Assembly (NCBI GenBank): GCA_902793695.1 | Contig: CADBEI010000005.1 | Location: 1 to 60,347, forward strand | Reading direction: 5' to 3' | DNA from: an uncultured Pseudomonadota bacterium | GTDB lineage: Bacteria; Pseudomonadota; Alphaproteobacteria; RF32; CAG-239 | DNA: 60,347 nucleotides | Shown here: in pieces, positions 53,252-60,347 of the stretch | Layout of the letters: the number at the start of each line of letters is the position of its first letter | Position numbering within the stretch: position 1 is the stretch's first letter | Made by a program: the position numbers and the translations under genes | The notes under the pieces: model-generated | The model's input: only the letters and a program-made list of their open reading frames with translations | The model's database searches: none | What the model was told of the DNA's origin: nothing

Positions 53252-53294
53252 CGTTCGGTATATGGGAGGAATTTCATAAACCGAACGTTTTTTT
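53252..53294 (+). terminator. Terminator of the 69-aa gene
   Basis: CGTTCGGT (53252-53259) pairs with ACCGAACG (53280-53287), with inner TATG/CATA pairs, followed by seven T. Confidence 0.88.
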
Positions 53295-53305
53295 ATGCAG
53301 AAAAA

Positions 53306-53346
53306 GACTCGTTATTACGAGCCCGACAGGGCGTGGTAATCTCATG
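53306..53346 (-). repeat. Interspersed repeat copy, left flank of foreign block
   Basis: Read on the minus strand it contains GAGATTACCACG, a GC hairpin (CCCTGTCGGG) and CTCGTAATAACG. This is the widespread GAGATTnCCACG...CGTAATgACG class of interspersed repeats seen in several Alphaproteobacteria. A related copy in the opposite orientation is at 57513-57552. The rest of 53347-53600 holds further hairpin-rich repeat pieces (53510-53555, CCCTTGA...TCAAGGG) and no gene. Confidence 0.6.
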
Positions 53347-53618
53347 AAGAAAAGGACGCGTCAAAAAATAGTGTCATCGCTCGGTCTGCGCTGTCTTATT
53401 ATTGTCATACCTCGCACGATGCGGTGCATTCGTGCGTCAGGGTATCTCGACTTTTGGCACGTTAGTGTCACTTCCGATTCACGTAAAATAAAGCGCTACG
53501 CAAAGACAAGATCCCTTGATGACCTGACGCGCCGCGCAGGTCAAGGGATGACATAATGTTTTTTGCGCTGCACATCGCGAGGAATGACAGGTTATTTTTT
53601 ACAAAAAAAGGGTTTTAA

Positions 53619-53662
53619 AATGCGAACAGCGTCTCTCCGGTTAGGGTAGAGGCGCTGTTCTA
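53619..53662 (-). terminator. Hairpin terminating the Bacteroidota-like operon
   Basis: A 12-bp stem (AACAGCGTCTCT with its partner AGAGGCGCTGTT) lies just after the stop at 53676. The T-run on the minus strand is short (CGCATTTTA), so it may be partly effective. Confidence 0.65.
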
Positions 53663-53675
53663 TATAGTAGAACAA

Positions 53676-54587
53676 TTACTTGTTAGGCGTCTGGTACGGC
53701 ATGTGCTTCATGTTGTTCACGTCCGTCACCGTATAACCGGCATATTCCATGCCTTTAATGTTATACTGCTTGTGCTTGAACAATCTCAGCTCGAAACCAA
53801 CCGTTAAACGAACTTCAAGTTCGTATCGGTTGGTATTCATCAGGATGTCCTGCTGGACACCCACCTGAACCTTACCGTACAGACCGGTCGGCTTGAACTT
53901 ACCGCGATAGCGGGCTTTAAGCCATCCGTAACCACCTGAGGTCAGCTGCTTATTATGCAAGTCTGACCTTGTGGTTGTCTTGGTGGTTGTTGAGCCATCA
54001 GGATTCGTCTGCTTACCCGACCAGGACATTTCGTCCTTTTCGAAGTAATCACTGACCTGGGCTGAGTAGCCCACTCCACCAGAGAGGTCGAAGTGGTGCG
54101 TCGGGCTCTGATAGAACTTAAAGCCCAACTCTCCGAAGACTCGACCGCGGACGAACTTTTCGGGGTCGTCCGACTCCTTTGCAGGAGTACCCCAGACGGC
54201 GTTTGCTCCGAGGCTCCACTCCCACTGGCGGTAGTCGTGGCCGCCGGCCAGACCTACGCCTCCGGTGAGGTTACCGGCGAAGTACTCGCCGATTCCCTCG
54301 ATGGCAAGCCAGGTGCCGTTGATATCCTCCGTGTAGAGGGTCAACGGCTCTTCGTTGTTGCCAACGAAGACCTGAATGGCCTCCTGGAAGGCCCCCTTCT
54401 TATTGATTGCCTCGGTATAGTTATACCGAGCAATCTTGACGGCGGTGTTGTCAGCGGGGAACTCCGGATTGGAGTTCCTCTCAACCTCGGGGGTCAGACC
54501 GCCGAAGTTTGACTCGTCAACAACTGTCTGGGCACTCATGTTCATTGTGGCGGCAGCGCACACGGCTGCGATGATATACTTTTTCAT
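53676..54587 (-). CDS. Secreted beta-barrel-like protein, Bacteroidota-like
   Basis: 303 residues with a signal peptide of the Bacteroidota style, ending in MSAQ (KKYIIAAVCAAATMNMSAQ). The mature part alternates short beta strands with turns rich in Gly and aromatic residues (GGVGLAGGHDYRQWEWSLGANAVWG; GRVFGELGFKFYQSPTHHFDLSGGVGYSAQ; YELEVRLTVGFELRLF), as in outer-membrane barrels. No Shine-Dalgarno sequence; A-rich bases precede the ATG. Codon use is much richer in G+C than the flanking core genes. It lies downstream of the large lipoprotein gene in the same direction, so the two may form an operon. Function unknown. Confidence 0.7.
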   Translation of the reverse strand: MKKYIIAAVCAAATMNMSAQTVVDESNFGGLTPEVERNSNPEFPADNTAVKIARYNYTEAINKKGAFQEAIQVFVGNNEEPLTLYTEDINGTWLAIEGIGEYFAGNLTGGVGLAGGHDYRQWEWSLGANAVWGTPAKESDDPEKFVRGRVFGELGFKFYQSPTHHFDLSGGVGYSAQVSDYFEKDEMSWSGKQTNPDGSTTTKTTTRSDLHNKQLTSGGYGWLKARYRGKFKPTGLYGKVQVGVQQDILMNTNRYELEVRLTVGFELRLFKHKQYNIKGMEYAGYTVTDVNNMKHMPYQTPNK

Positions 54588-54829
54588 ATTTTTTTGTTTT
54601 TTTTGAAAGTGAATAATTTGTGTTTTTCAGTCGAGGTCACCGACTTGCAAGGTCATACGGCATTGCCGCTATATCCCCTCCTATGCCACTGGCACAATCG
54701 GAAAATAATTATGACTGTTGCAAGAAGGCGAACCTCACATCAAACACTTAAAAAAAATTACATATCCAATGGGGAGGAAAAATGCCCGGAACCCGTCCGC
54801 GCGCTTCGACCCCATTGCGGGGGAAGAAG

Positions 54830-57118
54830 TTATTTCCAAGAACCCATGTAGATATTCTTATAGGTATCGGTAGCAGTCAAACGACCAGCCTCAACCTTTA
54901 AGTCATATCTAGATGTATAGACCGAGTAGTGGTTATCGACTACATGATCCTCATCCCAATGCTGAGACTCGGCAAACGAGTAGTCTTTATTAGCCAACTC
55001 CTGGGTCCCACGTCCCCAAGTCATCTGGGTGAATTGGTCGGAAGCGATCGTGTTCACCCATGTTCCGTTGAGGTATGTAGCCGAGTTATAGTCATGGTTT
55101 GACGTATACTCAAAGTACTCAAAGTGCCACTCGGGACGCTTTGAACCTGCTACTACTACAACGGGGAGGACACCCTGCTCAAAATGCAGGCTCCAAACGT
55201 AAACAAACCCGTTATGGTCAACGTTATTGCTTACGGTTTGCTTTGCATCGAGCAGTCTTCCCCATACCGGGGGGAAGAAGGTTTCCTCTTCCGGAGTTGT
55301 TGCCTCCTTTATTTTAATGACACCGGGGGCGGTTACGTTCTGTATATTGTTTCCCCAGACGTAACGAAGCACGTCTGAGTACTTATATACCATAAAGTCA
55401 CCTTCTTTATTACCGGCGCTGAGCACGTCAGCATTGGTAGCATCGAGGGTACAAGCCTCGAATGTGAAGGTTTTACCCTTGTACTCGCAAGAGAAATTAT
55501 TGGCCTCGCGAGAGGTCCAATGATTCTTCTGCTTTGAGCCACTAAGGGTGACTTCAGCGGACATATCACGGTACTCACGTACCCAAGATGCCTTCGCACC
55601 ATTTTGTTCCTCGCTGTGGTTCTCCGTGTTAGTCAAGGAAACAACCACGTTAGACGTGGTAAATGTGTTGTCCTTTTCCTCAGAGTTCCAATTCGAGTCA
55701 CAGTTGACGTTTCTGACGTCAGAGAAGTCGAACTTGACACGCTCAGAAGTTCCGTCACTCATGTCTGTGACGTACTCCAAGTGCCAATCGACACGATTGT
55801 CAGTTACGGTCTCGGTGCATTTGCTCTTATCCCATCCCTGGGAGGTCTCATGAGCATTCTCGATCAAGAGGAACACACTTTCGGCAACGTCCTGAGCATA
55901 ACCCAGATACGAAGTGCTGATTGCGTTGTTCAATCTCTTGGTAGAGTAACCATTGCGCATCTCTGCGTCGTTTACGAGGGTGCTGCGCTCAGCAACCTCG
56001 GGAACAATGAAATCGAAAGTAGCCTTCACTCCAAACTGGTTGGAGTATACGGCCTTCTCATGGTAGAACTTGTAATCGGTGTCAACCGGATTCAAGTCAC
56101 CGTCATTGTTCAAGCGAGCAGAGAACATATCAGTCTTCCCGCTGATGGTAAAGTTACCATCGGTGCGAACTTCAGAGGCGGAACCATTTGCCCAAGGATT
56201 GTTATAACGCCAAGTGTAAAGGAAGTTCTTTACAATCTTGTCGTACTCATCCTTGGCAGTCCACCCGCGCTGGAGAATGGTGGACTCGGTCGAACGATGT
56301 GTCGACTTATCCTTCATAATCCATTCTATCTCAACGTCACAACGCTCCTCAGTCTCGCTGACGGGAACTCGATTCTGGTCTACCTTCCTGGCGTCTGCAA
56401 TATCGTTGACGTCCATCTGGTAGACACGAATCGTGTCTCGCAGTTCAATTTCTCCTCCATTCATAGTATATCCGATAACTTCGTAGGGTACTCCCCATAC
56501 GAACTCTCGGCAGACAGAGTCAGCAACAAACTCTTCAGCACGGGTCCCATATTTAGTGGTTCCCGGAAGGCGGTTAATCGCCTTCAAATACTTCTTCCCT
56601 ACCTTTACGTAAGGCAGGGTATAGGTCTTTCCGTTTACCGTGTATTCGACACGCTCATCTGCGTTGTCACAATACACAATATTACCATCCTCTACCTGAG
56701 AGGTGGTCTTCACGGCATCCTCAAAAACCTTGCGGTTGTTTGAGGAAGACTTTGTCGAAGTATTCACATCGGAGTGCGATGTTCTCTCCAAGGAATAGGC
56801 AAGTGCCACGTCCTTGGCGGCAGCGTACTTATCGTGCTCATGAGAACACGACACATGCGCCTTCCCCTTATCGGACAGACCGAGTTCAGAGCCATCAGTG
56901 ATGACCCAGTTGATATCGGCTTCTGTACCGCGGTTGTCCACGGTAACAGCCATGTTCCAATTCGGGTTTACTTCCGGCTCCGTTTTCGGTTCAGCCGGGC
57001 CCTCAGTATTTGAGGTCGCGTTGAGGTGATCACTCAAATCACCGCACGATACACCCATAACTACCATGACCAGCATCATCAGGACGCTGGTGAGGTTAAA
57101 TTTTTTTACTCTTCCCAT
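54830..57118 (-). CDS. Large surface lipoprotein, Bacteroidota-like, 762 aa
   Basis: A predicted lipoprotein: signal VLMMLVMVVMGVSC with the lipobox Cys at about residue 25, then an acidic/proline linker (EGPAEPKTEPEVNPNWN). The body contains several similar modules with the pattern 'W.....SHRSTEST', 'F.VP', 'SNWNSEEKDNTFTTSNVVVSLTNTENHSEEQNGAKASWVREYRDMSAEVTLSG' and 'CEYKGKTFTFE', suggesting repeated Ig-like beta domains. It lacks a Shine-Dalgarno sequence and has high-GC codon use, as in Bacteroidota. Two imperfect palindromes lie upstream. It may be a surface adhesin or a glycan or partner-binding protein; the family is not recognised. Confidence 0.7.
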   Translation of the reverse strand: MGRVKKFNLTSVLMMLVMVVMGVSCGDLSDHLNATSNTEGPAEPKTEPEVNPNWNMAVTVDNRGTEADINWVITDGSELGLSDKGKAHVSCSHEHDKYAAAKDVALAYSLERTSHSDVNTSTKSSSNNRKVFEDAVKTTSQVEDGNIVYCDNADERVEYTVNGKTYTLPYVKVGKKYLKAINRLPGTTKYGTRAEEFVADSVCREFVWGVPYEVIGYTMNGGEIELRDTIRVYQMDVNDIADARKVDQNRVPVSETEERCDVEIEWIMKDKSTHRSTESTILQRGWTAKDEYDKIVKNFLYTWRYNNPWANGSASEVRTDGNFTISGKTDMFSARLNNDGDLNPVDTDYKFYHEKAVYSNQFGVKATFDFIVPEVAERSTLVNDAEMRNGYSTKRLNNAISTSYLGYAQDVAESVFLLIENAHETSQGWDKSKCTETVTDNRVDWHLEYVTDMSDGTSERVKFDFSDVRNVNCDSNWNSEEKDNTFTTSNVVVSLTNTENHSEEQNGAKASWVREYRDMSAEVTLSGSKQKNHWTSREANNFSCEYKGKTFTFEACTLDATNADVLSAGNKEGDFMVYKYSDVLRYVWGNNIQNVTAPGVIKIKEATTPEEETFFPPVWGRLLDAKQTVSNNVDHNGFVYVWSLHFEQGVLPVVVVAGSKRPEWHFEYFEYTSNHDYNSATYLNGTWVNTIASDQFTQMTWGRGTQELANKDYSFAESQHWDEDHVVDNHYSVYTSRYDLKVEAGRLTATDTYKNIYMGSWK

Positions 57119-57161
57119 ATGTATAATGTAATTTTTGTTTGTACTATTCTTGGCGGTTCAT

Positions 57162-57247
57162 CTCCATTGTCATCACTTTGACGGAGAAATGACGTATTAC
57201 AGCTGAAAACCATACTGCATACGTGCTCCATCATCATGATGACGGAG
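57162..57247. repeat. Two imperfect dyad boxes upstream of the lipoprotein gene
   Basis: 57162-57186 and 57226-57247 both begin CTCCAT and end GACGGAG, and each is followed by an ATGA-containing stretch. The second is a nearly perfect palindrome around TCATCATGATGA. They are spaced about 60 bases apart, 44-130 bases upstream of the lipoprotein ATG, so operators or RNA hairpins are possible. Confidence 0.5.
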
Positions 57248-57512
57248 TATATGAACTGTCAATTTTTCAAACAACAAAATCCAATGAAAACGTATATTAA
57301 ACAAGTAATCACGTTCTCGATAATAATCGTTAGAAAAATTAACATATATAATTTATAAGCATTATTAACATAGCATGTTTTTTCGGGCTTTGCAACAAAA
57401 AAATGCGTGTTTTTGAAAAAATTTTGACAAATGGCGAAAATATTGAGGAGATATTATATTCTTCCGTGCTCGGGGTATGACTATATATCGTATTGACGCA
57501 ATGCGATGTATT

Positions 57513-57552
57513 GAGATTCCCACGTCGGCATAAATGCCGCCTCGGAATAACG
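57513..57552 (+). repeat. Interspersed repeat copy, right flank of foreign block
   Basis: Contains GAGATTCCCACG, a GC hairpin (GGCATAAATGCC) and CTCGGAATAACG, in the opposite orientation to the related copy at 53306-53346. The stretch 57250-57512 is AT-rich with no gene; 57553-57612 has more of the same repeat class (CCTCGGAATGACAC). Confidence 0.6.
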
Positions 57553-57617
57553 TGATTCTTCCTCCGGTTCCTCGGAATGACACGTCCGCTCACGTTTCCG
57601 TTGCCGGCGACTCCGCA

Positions 57618-57647
57618 CAAAAAAAGGAGCCCCGAACAGGACTCCTT
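57618..57647 (-). terminator. Terminator of the pilin-like gene
   Basis: AAGGAG pairs with CTCCTT around a GC-rich inner stem (CCCC/GG), with seven T on the minus strand, 28 bases after the pilin-like stop. Confidence 0.8.
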
Positions 57648-57674
57648 AATGACTCTTTATACCGAGCAGCTATA

Positions 57675-58349
57675 TCAGTAATACTTCCAAGCCAATTCGT
57701 TGGTGGTATCTTCGGTACAAGCGTTGGCTGCCCAAGCCACGGACATCGGCATTGCATTAAAGCAAGACAATGCTTTACCGGCTTCACCGGTAGAAGTGCA
57801 GTTGTCATATACCTGTGTCCCCAAAGTTTCAGTATTGTTAATCGAGAAGGCAATCAAACCGGAACCGGAAGAAGCATCCCAGTTTTGCGAAGCCAAGTCA
57901 ACACAAGCTTCCTTCGGAATACCGCCGAATACAATGATGAATGCTTTATGAGCTTTGGTGGCATCATTTTGACCGGAGCCGTTTTCAATAGCGAATCTTG
58001 AAGCTGAATAAAGTTTAACCGAGCCGCCGTAAGCGTTGTTCCAATCAGTCCAATCCATTTCATCACCGGCCGTACCGCCCAGCATTTCATCCGGAAATAC
58101 GTGCGCTTTATACATAAGCGACGGAACGTTGGTTGTAGACTCTGTTGACAAATCCTTATAATTCTTTTGCGAACCGAACAGAATACGTACGTTTGCCACA
58201 ATGTGGGAAACTTGGTCGATTGTCTTATTTGCTCTGAATTTGGCCATAGCTTTTGAATAACCGGCAATACCGCCTACCGACAAAACGCCGATAATCGCCA
58301 ACACGCCGAGCATTTCAATCATGGAACGACCTTTTTCGTTTGTTTTCAT
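57675..58349 (-). CDS. Type IV pilin/pseudopilin-like protein
   Basis: 224 residues with a class III signal peptide: a short leader ending in 'EKG', then 'RSMIEMLGVLAIIGVLSVGGIAGY', with Glu at position 5 of the mature protein as in type IV pilins. The residue after the cleavage glycine is Arg instead of Phe or Met, which is unusual. The body has four cysteines in two potential disulfides (EACVDLASQNW; YDNCTSTG; LSCFNAM; NACTEDTT), as in pilin D-regions. The start at 58349 has AAGGAG about 8 bases upstream. No pilus or type II secretion machinery is in this window, so the assembly system must be elsewhere. Confidence 0.82.
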   Translation of the reverse strand: MKTNEKGRSMIEMLGVLAIIGVLSVGGIAGYSKAMAKFRANKTIDQVSHIVANVRILFGSQKNYKDLSTESTTNVPSLMYKAHVFPDEMLGGTAGDEMDWTDWNNAYGGSVKLYSASRFAIENGSGQNDATKAHKAFIIVFGGIPKEACVDLASQNWDASSGSGLIAFSINNTETLGTQVYDNCTSTGEAGKALSCFNAMPMSVAWAANACTEDTTNELAWKYY

Positions 58350-58480
58350 AATTTTTCTCCTTATAATTAAGTACTTAATAGTCTGCCATTGTGGCATTCT
58401 GGGTTTATTATGCCGCGCTTTTTTTTATTTTTCAAGCCCGAAATTGGATATATTACTTTTGGTGTATATGCGGATTCGAC

Positions 58481-59695
58481 TTAAATATGTCGCAACAATT
58501 CTTCTCTGGTCAGGTTAAAACCGCTGTCTATCCACATTTGTTCCAAACGGTTGAGCGTCTGGCCGATTTGGCGGTCGCCGCTGATGCCGTTGTTGACAAT
58601 ATCTCGGCCGCGAATCGGGAAAATCGGCACCACCGCGTTTTCAATTTCCGCAAGCAGACGATTGAGCGACGGCGCATCAAAGTCATACATCGCCGCTCCC
58701 ATCAGAATTTTATCAATGCAAAACTGCTTGCCGTAGCGATAAATAAACTGCATACGCGATTGTTGCGGCATAATATTCTCCGGTCGCAAATCGATTTTAG
58801 CCCAACGCACAAACACCTCTTTCTGCTTTTTGGTAAAGCGCAGAGTATCCGCCATATTTTCGGCAGTTGCCGCCTTTGGTTGATACATTACAAACAACCG
58901 GCGCAAAAAATTGCCCTCATACTTGATATCGGCTACCAATTTTGCCAAACGGTCAAGCGCGTCCAAATGCTGAGATTTAGGCAGAAAATACGCCAAAATA
59001 TCGTTATCGTAAATGATTTTCATTGATACGGCGGCATTAGGAGTCACCAAAATTTTAAACAGCTCGTCGCGCACCCGCTCTATGGCAATATTGCGCAACA
59101 ACCCTTTATATTTTATGCAAGCATCCAGTGCTTCTTTATCCGGCGGAGTTTTGCCGAATCGGGAATAAAAGCGGAAAAAACGCAAAATACGCAAACCGTC
59201 TTCTTCTATTCGGTCTTCCGGATTGCCGATAAAACGCACCACGCCGTTTTTCAAATCGGTAATACCGTCATAATAATCAAACACATTGCCGTGCAAATCG
59301 GCATATACGGCATTGATGGTCAGGTCGCGCCGCGCCGCATCGGCACTCCAATCATCGGTAAATACAATTTCATATTTACCCTGCTCGTTTTTGACACTGC
59401 GTCTGAGTGATGCAACTTCCAAAATTCTGTTATCCGCCACCACGCCGACCGTTGCCTGTTTTAAGCCCACCGGAACAGTTTTAAGCCCGTTATTCTGACA
59501 AGCTTCAATTAATTCGTCCGGCGATAAATCGGTGGCCAAGTCCAAGTCGAATCCGCTTAATCCGGCCAAAGTATCACGCACCGCACCACCGACAAAACGG
59601 ATGGTACCGCCATGTTCCTCCACCGCTTGAAACAAGCTGCCGATTTTAGCCGATTTGGCGATTTTTGACATATCCAAATATTCAGGTATGAACAT
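58481..59695 (-). CDS. cca: CCA-adding enzyme / poly(A) polymerase, class II
   Basis: Nucleotidyltransferase that adds or repairs the 3' CCA of tRNAs or adds A tails. 404 residues. The head has 'GTIRFVGGAVRDTLAGLSGFDLDLATDLSP' with the catalytic D-x-D (DLD), and 'ADAARRDLTINAVYADL' is the RRDxTxNA signature. 'NPEDRIEEDGLRILRFFRFYSRFG' is the neck motif. Both tRNA genes here encode CCA, so repair or poly(A) addition is plausible; sequence alone does not decide. The ribosome site is weak, and an ATG eight codons on (MSKIAKSAKI) is an alternative start. Confidence 0.85.
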   Translation of the reverse strand: MFIPEYLDMSKIAKSAKIGSLFQAVEEHGGTIRFVGGAVRDTLAGLSGFDLDLATDLSPDELIEACQNNGLKTVPVGLKQATVGVVADNRILEVASLRRSVKNEQGKYEIVFTDDWSADAARRDLTINAVYADLHGNVFDYYDGITDLKNGVVRFIGNPEDRIEEDGLRILRFFRFYSRFGKTPPDKEALDACIKYKGLLRNIAIERVRDELFKILVTPNAAVSMKIIYDNDILAYFLPKSQHLDALDRLAKLVADIKYEGNFLRRLFVMYQPKAATAENMADTLRFTKKQKEVFVRWAKIDLRPENIMPQQSRMQFIYRYGKQFCIDKILMGAAMYDFDAPSLNRLLAEIENAVVPIFPIRGRDIVNNGISGDRQIGQTLNRLEQMWIDSGFNLTREELLRHI

Positions 59696-59794
59696 AGCTT
59701 TAAAAAACCCCTTGTTATTTTTAGGAAATTTTAATAGTTTATATACACTTTTTTTATATAATCCAAGTAAATTTTAATAAAAAGGGATAAATAG

Positions 59795-60304
59795 ATGTTA
59801 AAATATTTTTTAGTACTCGTCGGTTTATTGATTTCGGCAACGGCTCAGGCGGCCAATCAGCCGCAGCTTTTGGGTGAATACGGCGACTGGACCGCGTGGA
59901 CTTATAACGATCGCGGCAATGTGATTTGCTATATGGCTTCCAGCCCGAAAAAAGATGAAGGCAAATATACCAAACGCGGCGATATTTATACGGTGGTTAC
60001 CCATCGTCCGTCCGAAAAATCATTTGATGAAGTCAGTTTTGTGGCAGGATATGTATATAATCCGAAAGCACATCTGGTAATAAAAATCGGCAACGAAGTA
60101 TTTCGTAATACCTTTACCGAAGGCGATAAAGGCTGGATGGTCAATCACGCCGAAGACCAAAAGTTGGTTACGGCCATGAAACGCGGCGAGCGTATGATTG
60201 TCGACGGCCAATCGAGCCGCGGCACCGCCACCAAAGATACTTATTCACTTAAAGGATTTACCAGTGCATATCAGGCAATTTCCGCCAAGTGCAAGAAAAA
60301 ATAA
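59795..60304 (+). CDS. ialB: Invasion-associated locus B (IalB) family protein
   Basis: 169 residues: a signal peptide ending in AQA, then the IalB domain, with 'YGDWTAWTYNDRGNVICYMASSPKK', 'IYTVVTHRPSEKSFDEVSFVAGYVY' and 'LVTAMKRGERMIVDGQSSRGTATKDTYSLKGFTSAYQAI'. The family is periplasmic and widespread in Alphaproteobacteria; in Bartonella IalB contributes to erythrocyte invasion, but most members are of unknown role. Two cysteines can form a disulfide. AAGGG precedes the ATG. It runs 2 bases into the next gene, a conserved pairing with rlmN. Confidence 0.88.
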   Translation: MLKYFLVLVGLLISATAQAANQPQLLGEYGDWTAWTYNDRGNVICYMASSPKKDEGKYTKRGDIYTVVTHRPSEKSFDEVSFVAGYVYNPKAHLVIKIGNEVFRNTFTEGDKGWMVNHAEDQKLVTAMKRGERMIVDGQSSRGTATKDTYSLKGFTSAYQAISAKCKKK

Positions 60305-60306
60305 TC

Positions 60307-60347
60307 ATGGCTAAAACAGAACTCATCGGACTGAGTAAAGACGAATT
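60307..60347 (+). CDS. rlmN: Probable RlmN start, partial
   Basis: The last 41 bases encode MAKTELIGLSKDE, which resembles the N-terminus of RlmN, the radical-SAM enzyme that methylates 23S rRNA A2503 and certain tRNAs (typically 'LVGLSREEL...'). It starts 2 bases after the IalB gene. The rest is outside the window, so the call rests on context and 13 residues. Confidence 0.5.
   Translation, partial: MAKTELIGLSKDE

Noticed and set aside
53344..53556. 70-residue ORF in the interspersed-repeat region
   Set aside because: It reads through repeat hairpins and shows no protein-like pattern.
53290..53620. CRISPR array
   Set aside because: The repeats are irregular palindromic units without regular spacing or spacers.
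55604..56743. Plus-strand ORF of 379 residues opposite the large lipoprotein
   Set aside because: Antisense shadow; the minus-strand frame has a lipoprotein signal and normal composition.

Overview
The window looks like a chromosomal contig from a low-GC, host-associated alphaproteobacterium, probably an uncultured gut lineage. The evidence is gene content and order typical of Alphaproteobacteria: SPOR-nagZ-tatA (13.2-11.8 kb), ptsP-rodZ-hisS-prfA (47.3-41.8 kb), rpoH-prmC-DUF4167 (19.3-21.7 kb), lptF-lptD-surA-rsmA (27.6-33.1 kb), and an IalB-family protein followed by the start of a probable rlmN at the right edge. LPS genes (lpxA, lptF, lptD) show a Gram-negative envelope. Both tRNA genes encode their CCA ends.

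Layout: 1-4.5 kb is accessory. It holds a partial unknown gene, a CorA transporter, tRNA-Leu, a Bacteroidota-like WG-type lipoprotein with a 40-residue companion ORF, an alpha/beta hydrolase and an orphan gene. 4.5-8.2 kb holds an orphan gene, lpxA, a structured leader RNA with a terminator, a decayed LTA-synthase/OpgB-type sulfatase and a further gene relic. 8.4-16.2 kb holds ugd, an M3 peptidase, tatA, nagZ, a SPOR protein, xth and a PDZ-less S41 protease. 16.2-16.5 kb holds tRNA-Ser with duplicated tRNA fragments. 16.7-33.7 kb is mostly core: lipoprotein, asnS, rpoH, prmC, apt, glgA, grpE, the Lpt/SurA/RsmA operon. It also contains a frameshifted secreted-protein gene running into a ferredoxin. 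33.7-52.8 kb holds tsf, rpsB, parE, an AlkD-like protein, prfA, hisS, rodZ, ptsP, a cupin, an ApaG-like protein, a TPR protein, a family-4-like uracil-DNA glycosylase and two related secreted proteins.

52.8-57.6 kb is the most anomalous stretch. A consensus promoter and a long-stem leader RNA precede a 69-residue membrane protein. Then come two Bacteroidota-like secreted-protein genes with different base composition and no Shine-Dalgarno sequence, bracketed by oppositely oriented copies of an interspersed repeat. The right end returns to the alphaproteobacterial background with a type IV pilin-like protein, a CCA/poly(A) nucleotidyltransferase, IalB and rlmN.

The best candidates for something undescribed are the 6.22-6.48 kb RNA, whose helices cross and overlap a terminator (an attenuator-like architecture), and the 52.8-53.3 kb leader plus mini-protein unit. 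The Bacteroidota-like blocks could be recent transfer or a chimeric assembly; sequence alone cannot settle which. No CRISPR array, rRNA operon, integrase or transposase was seen.
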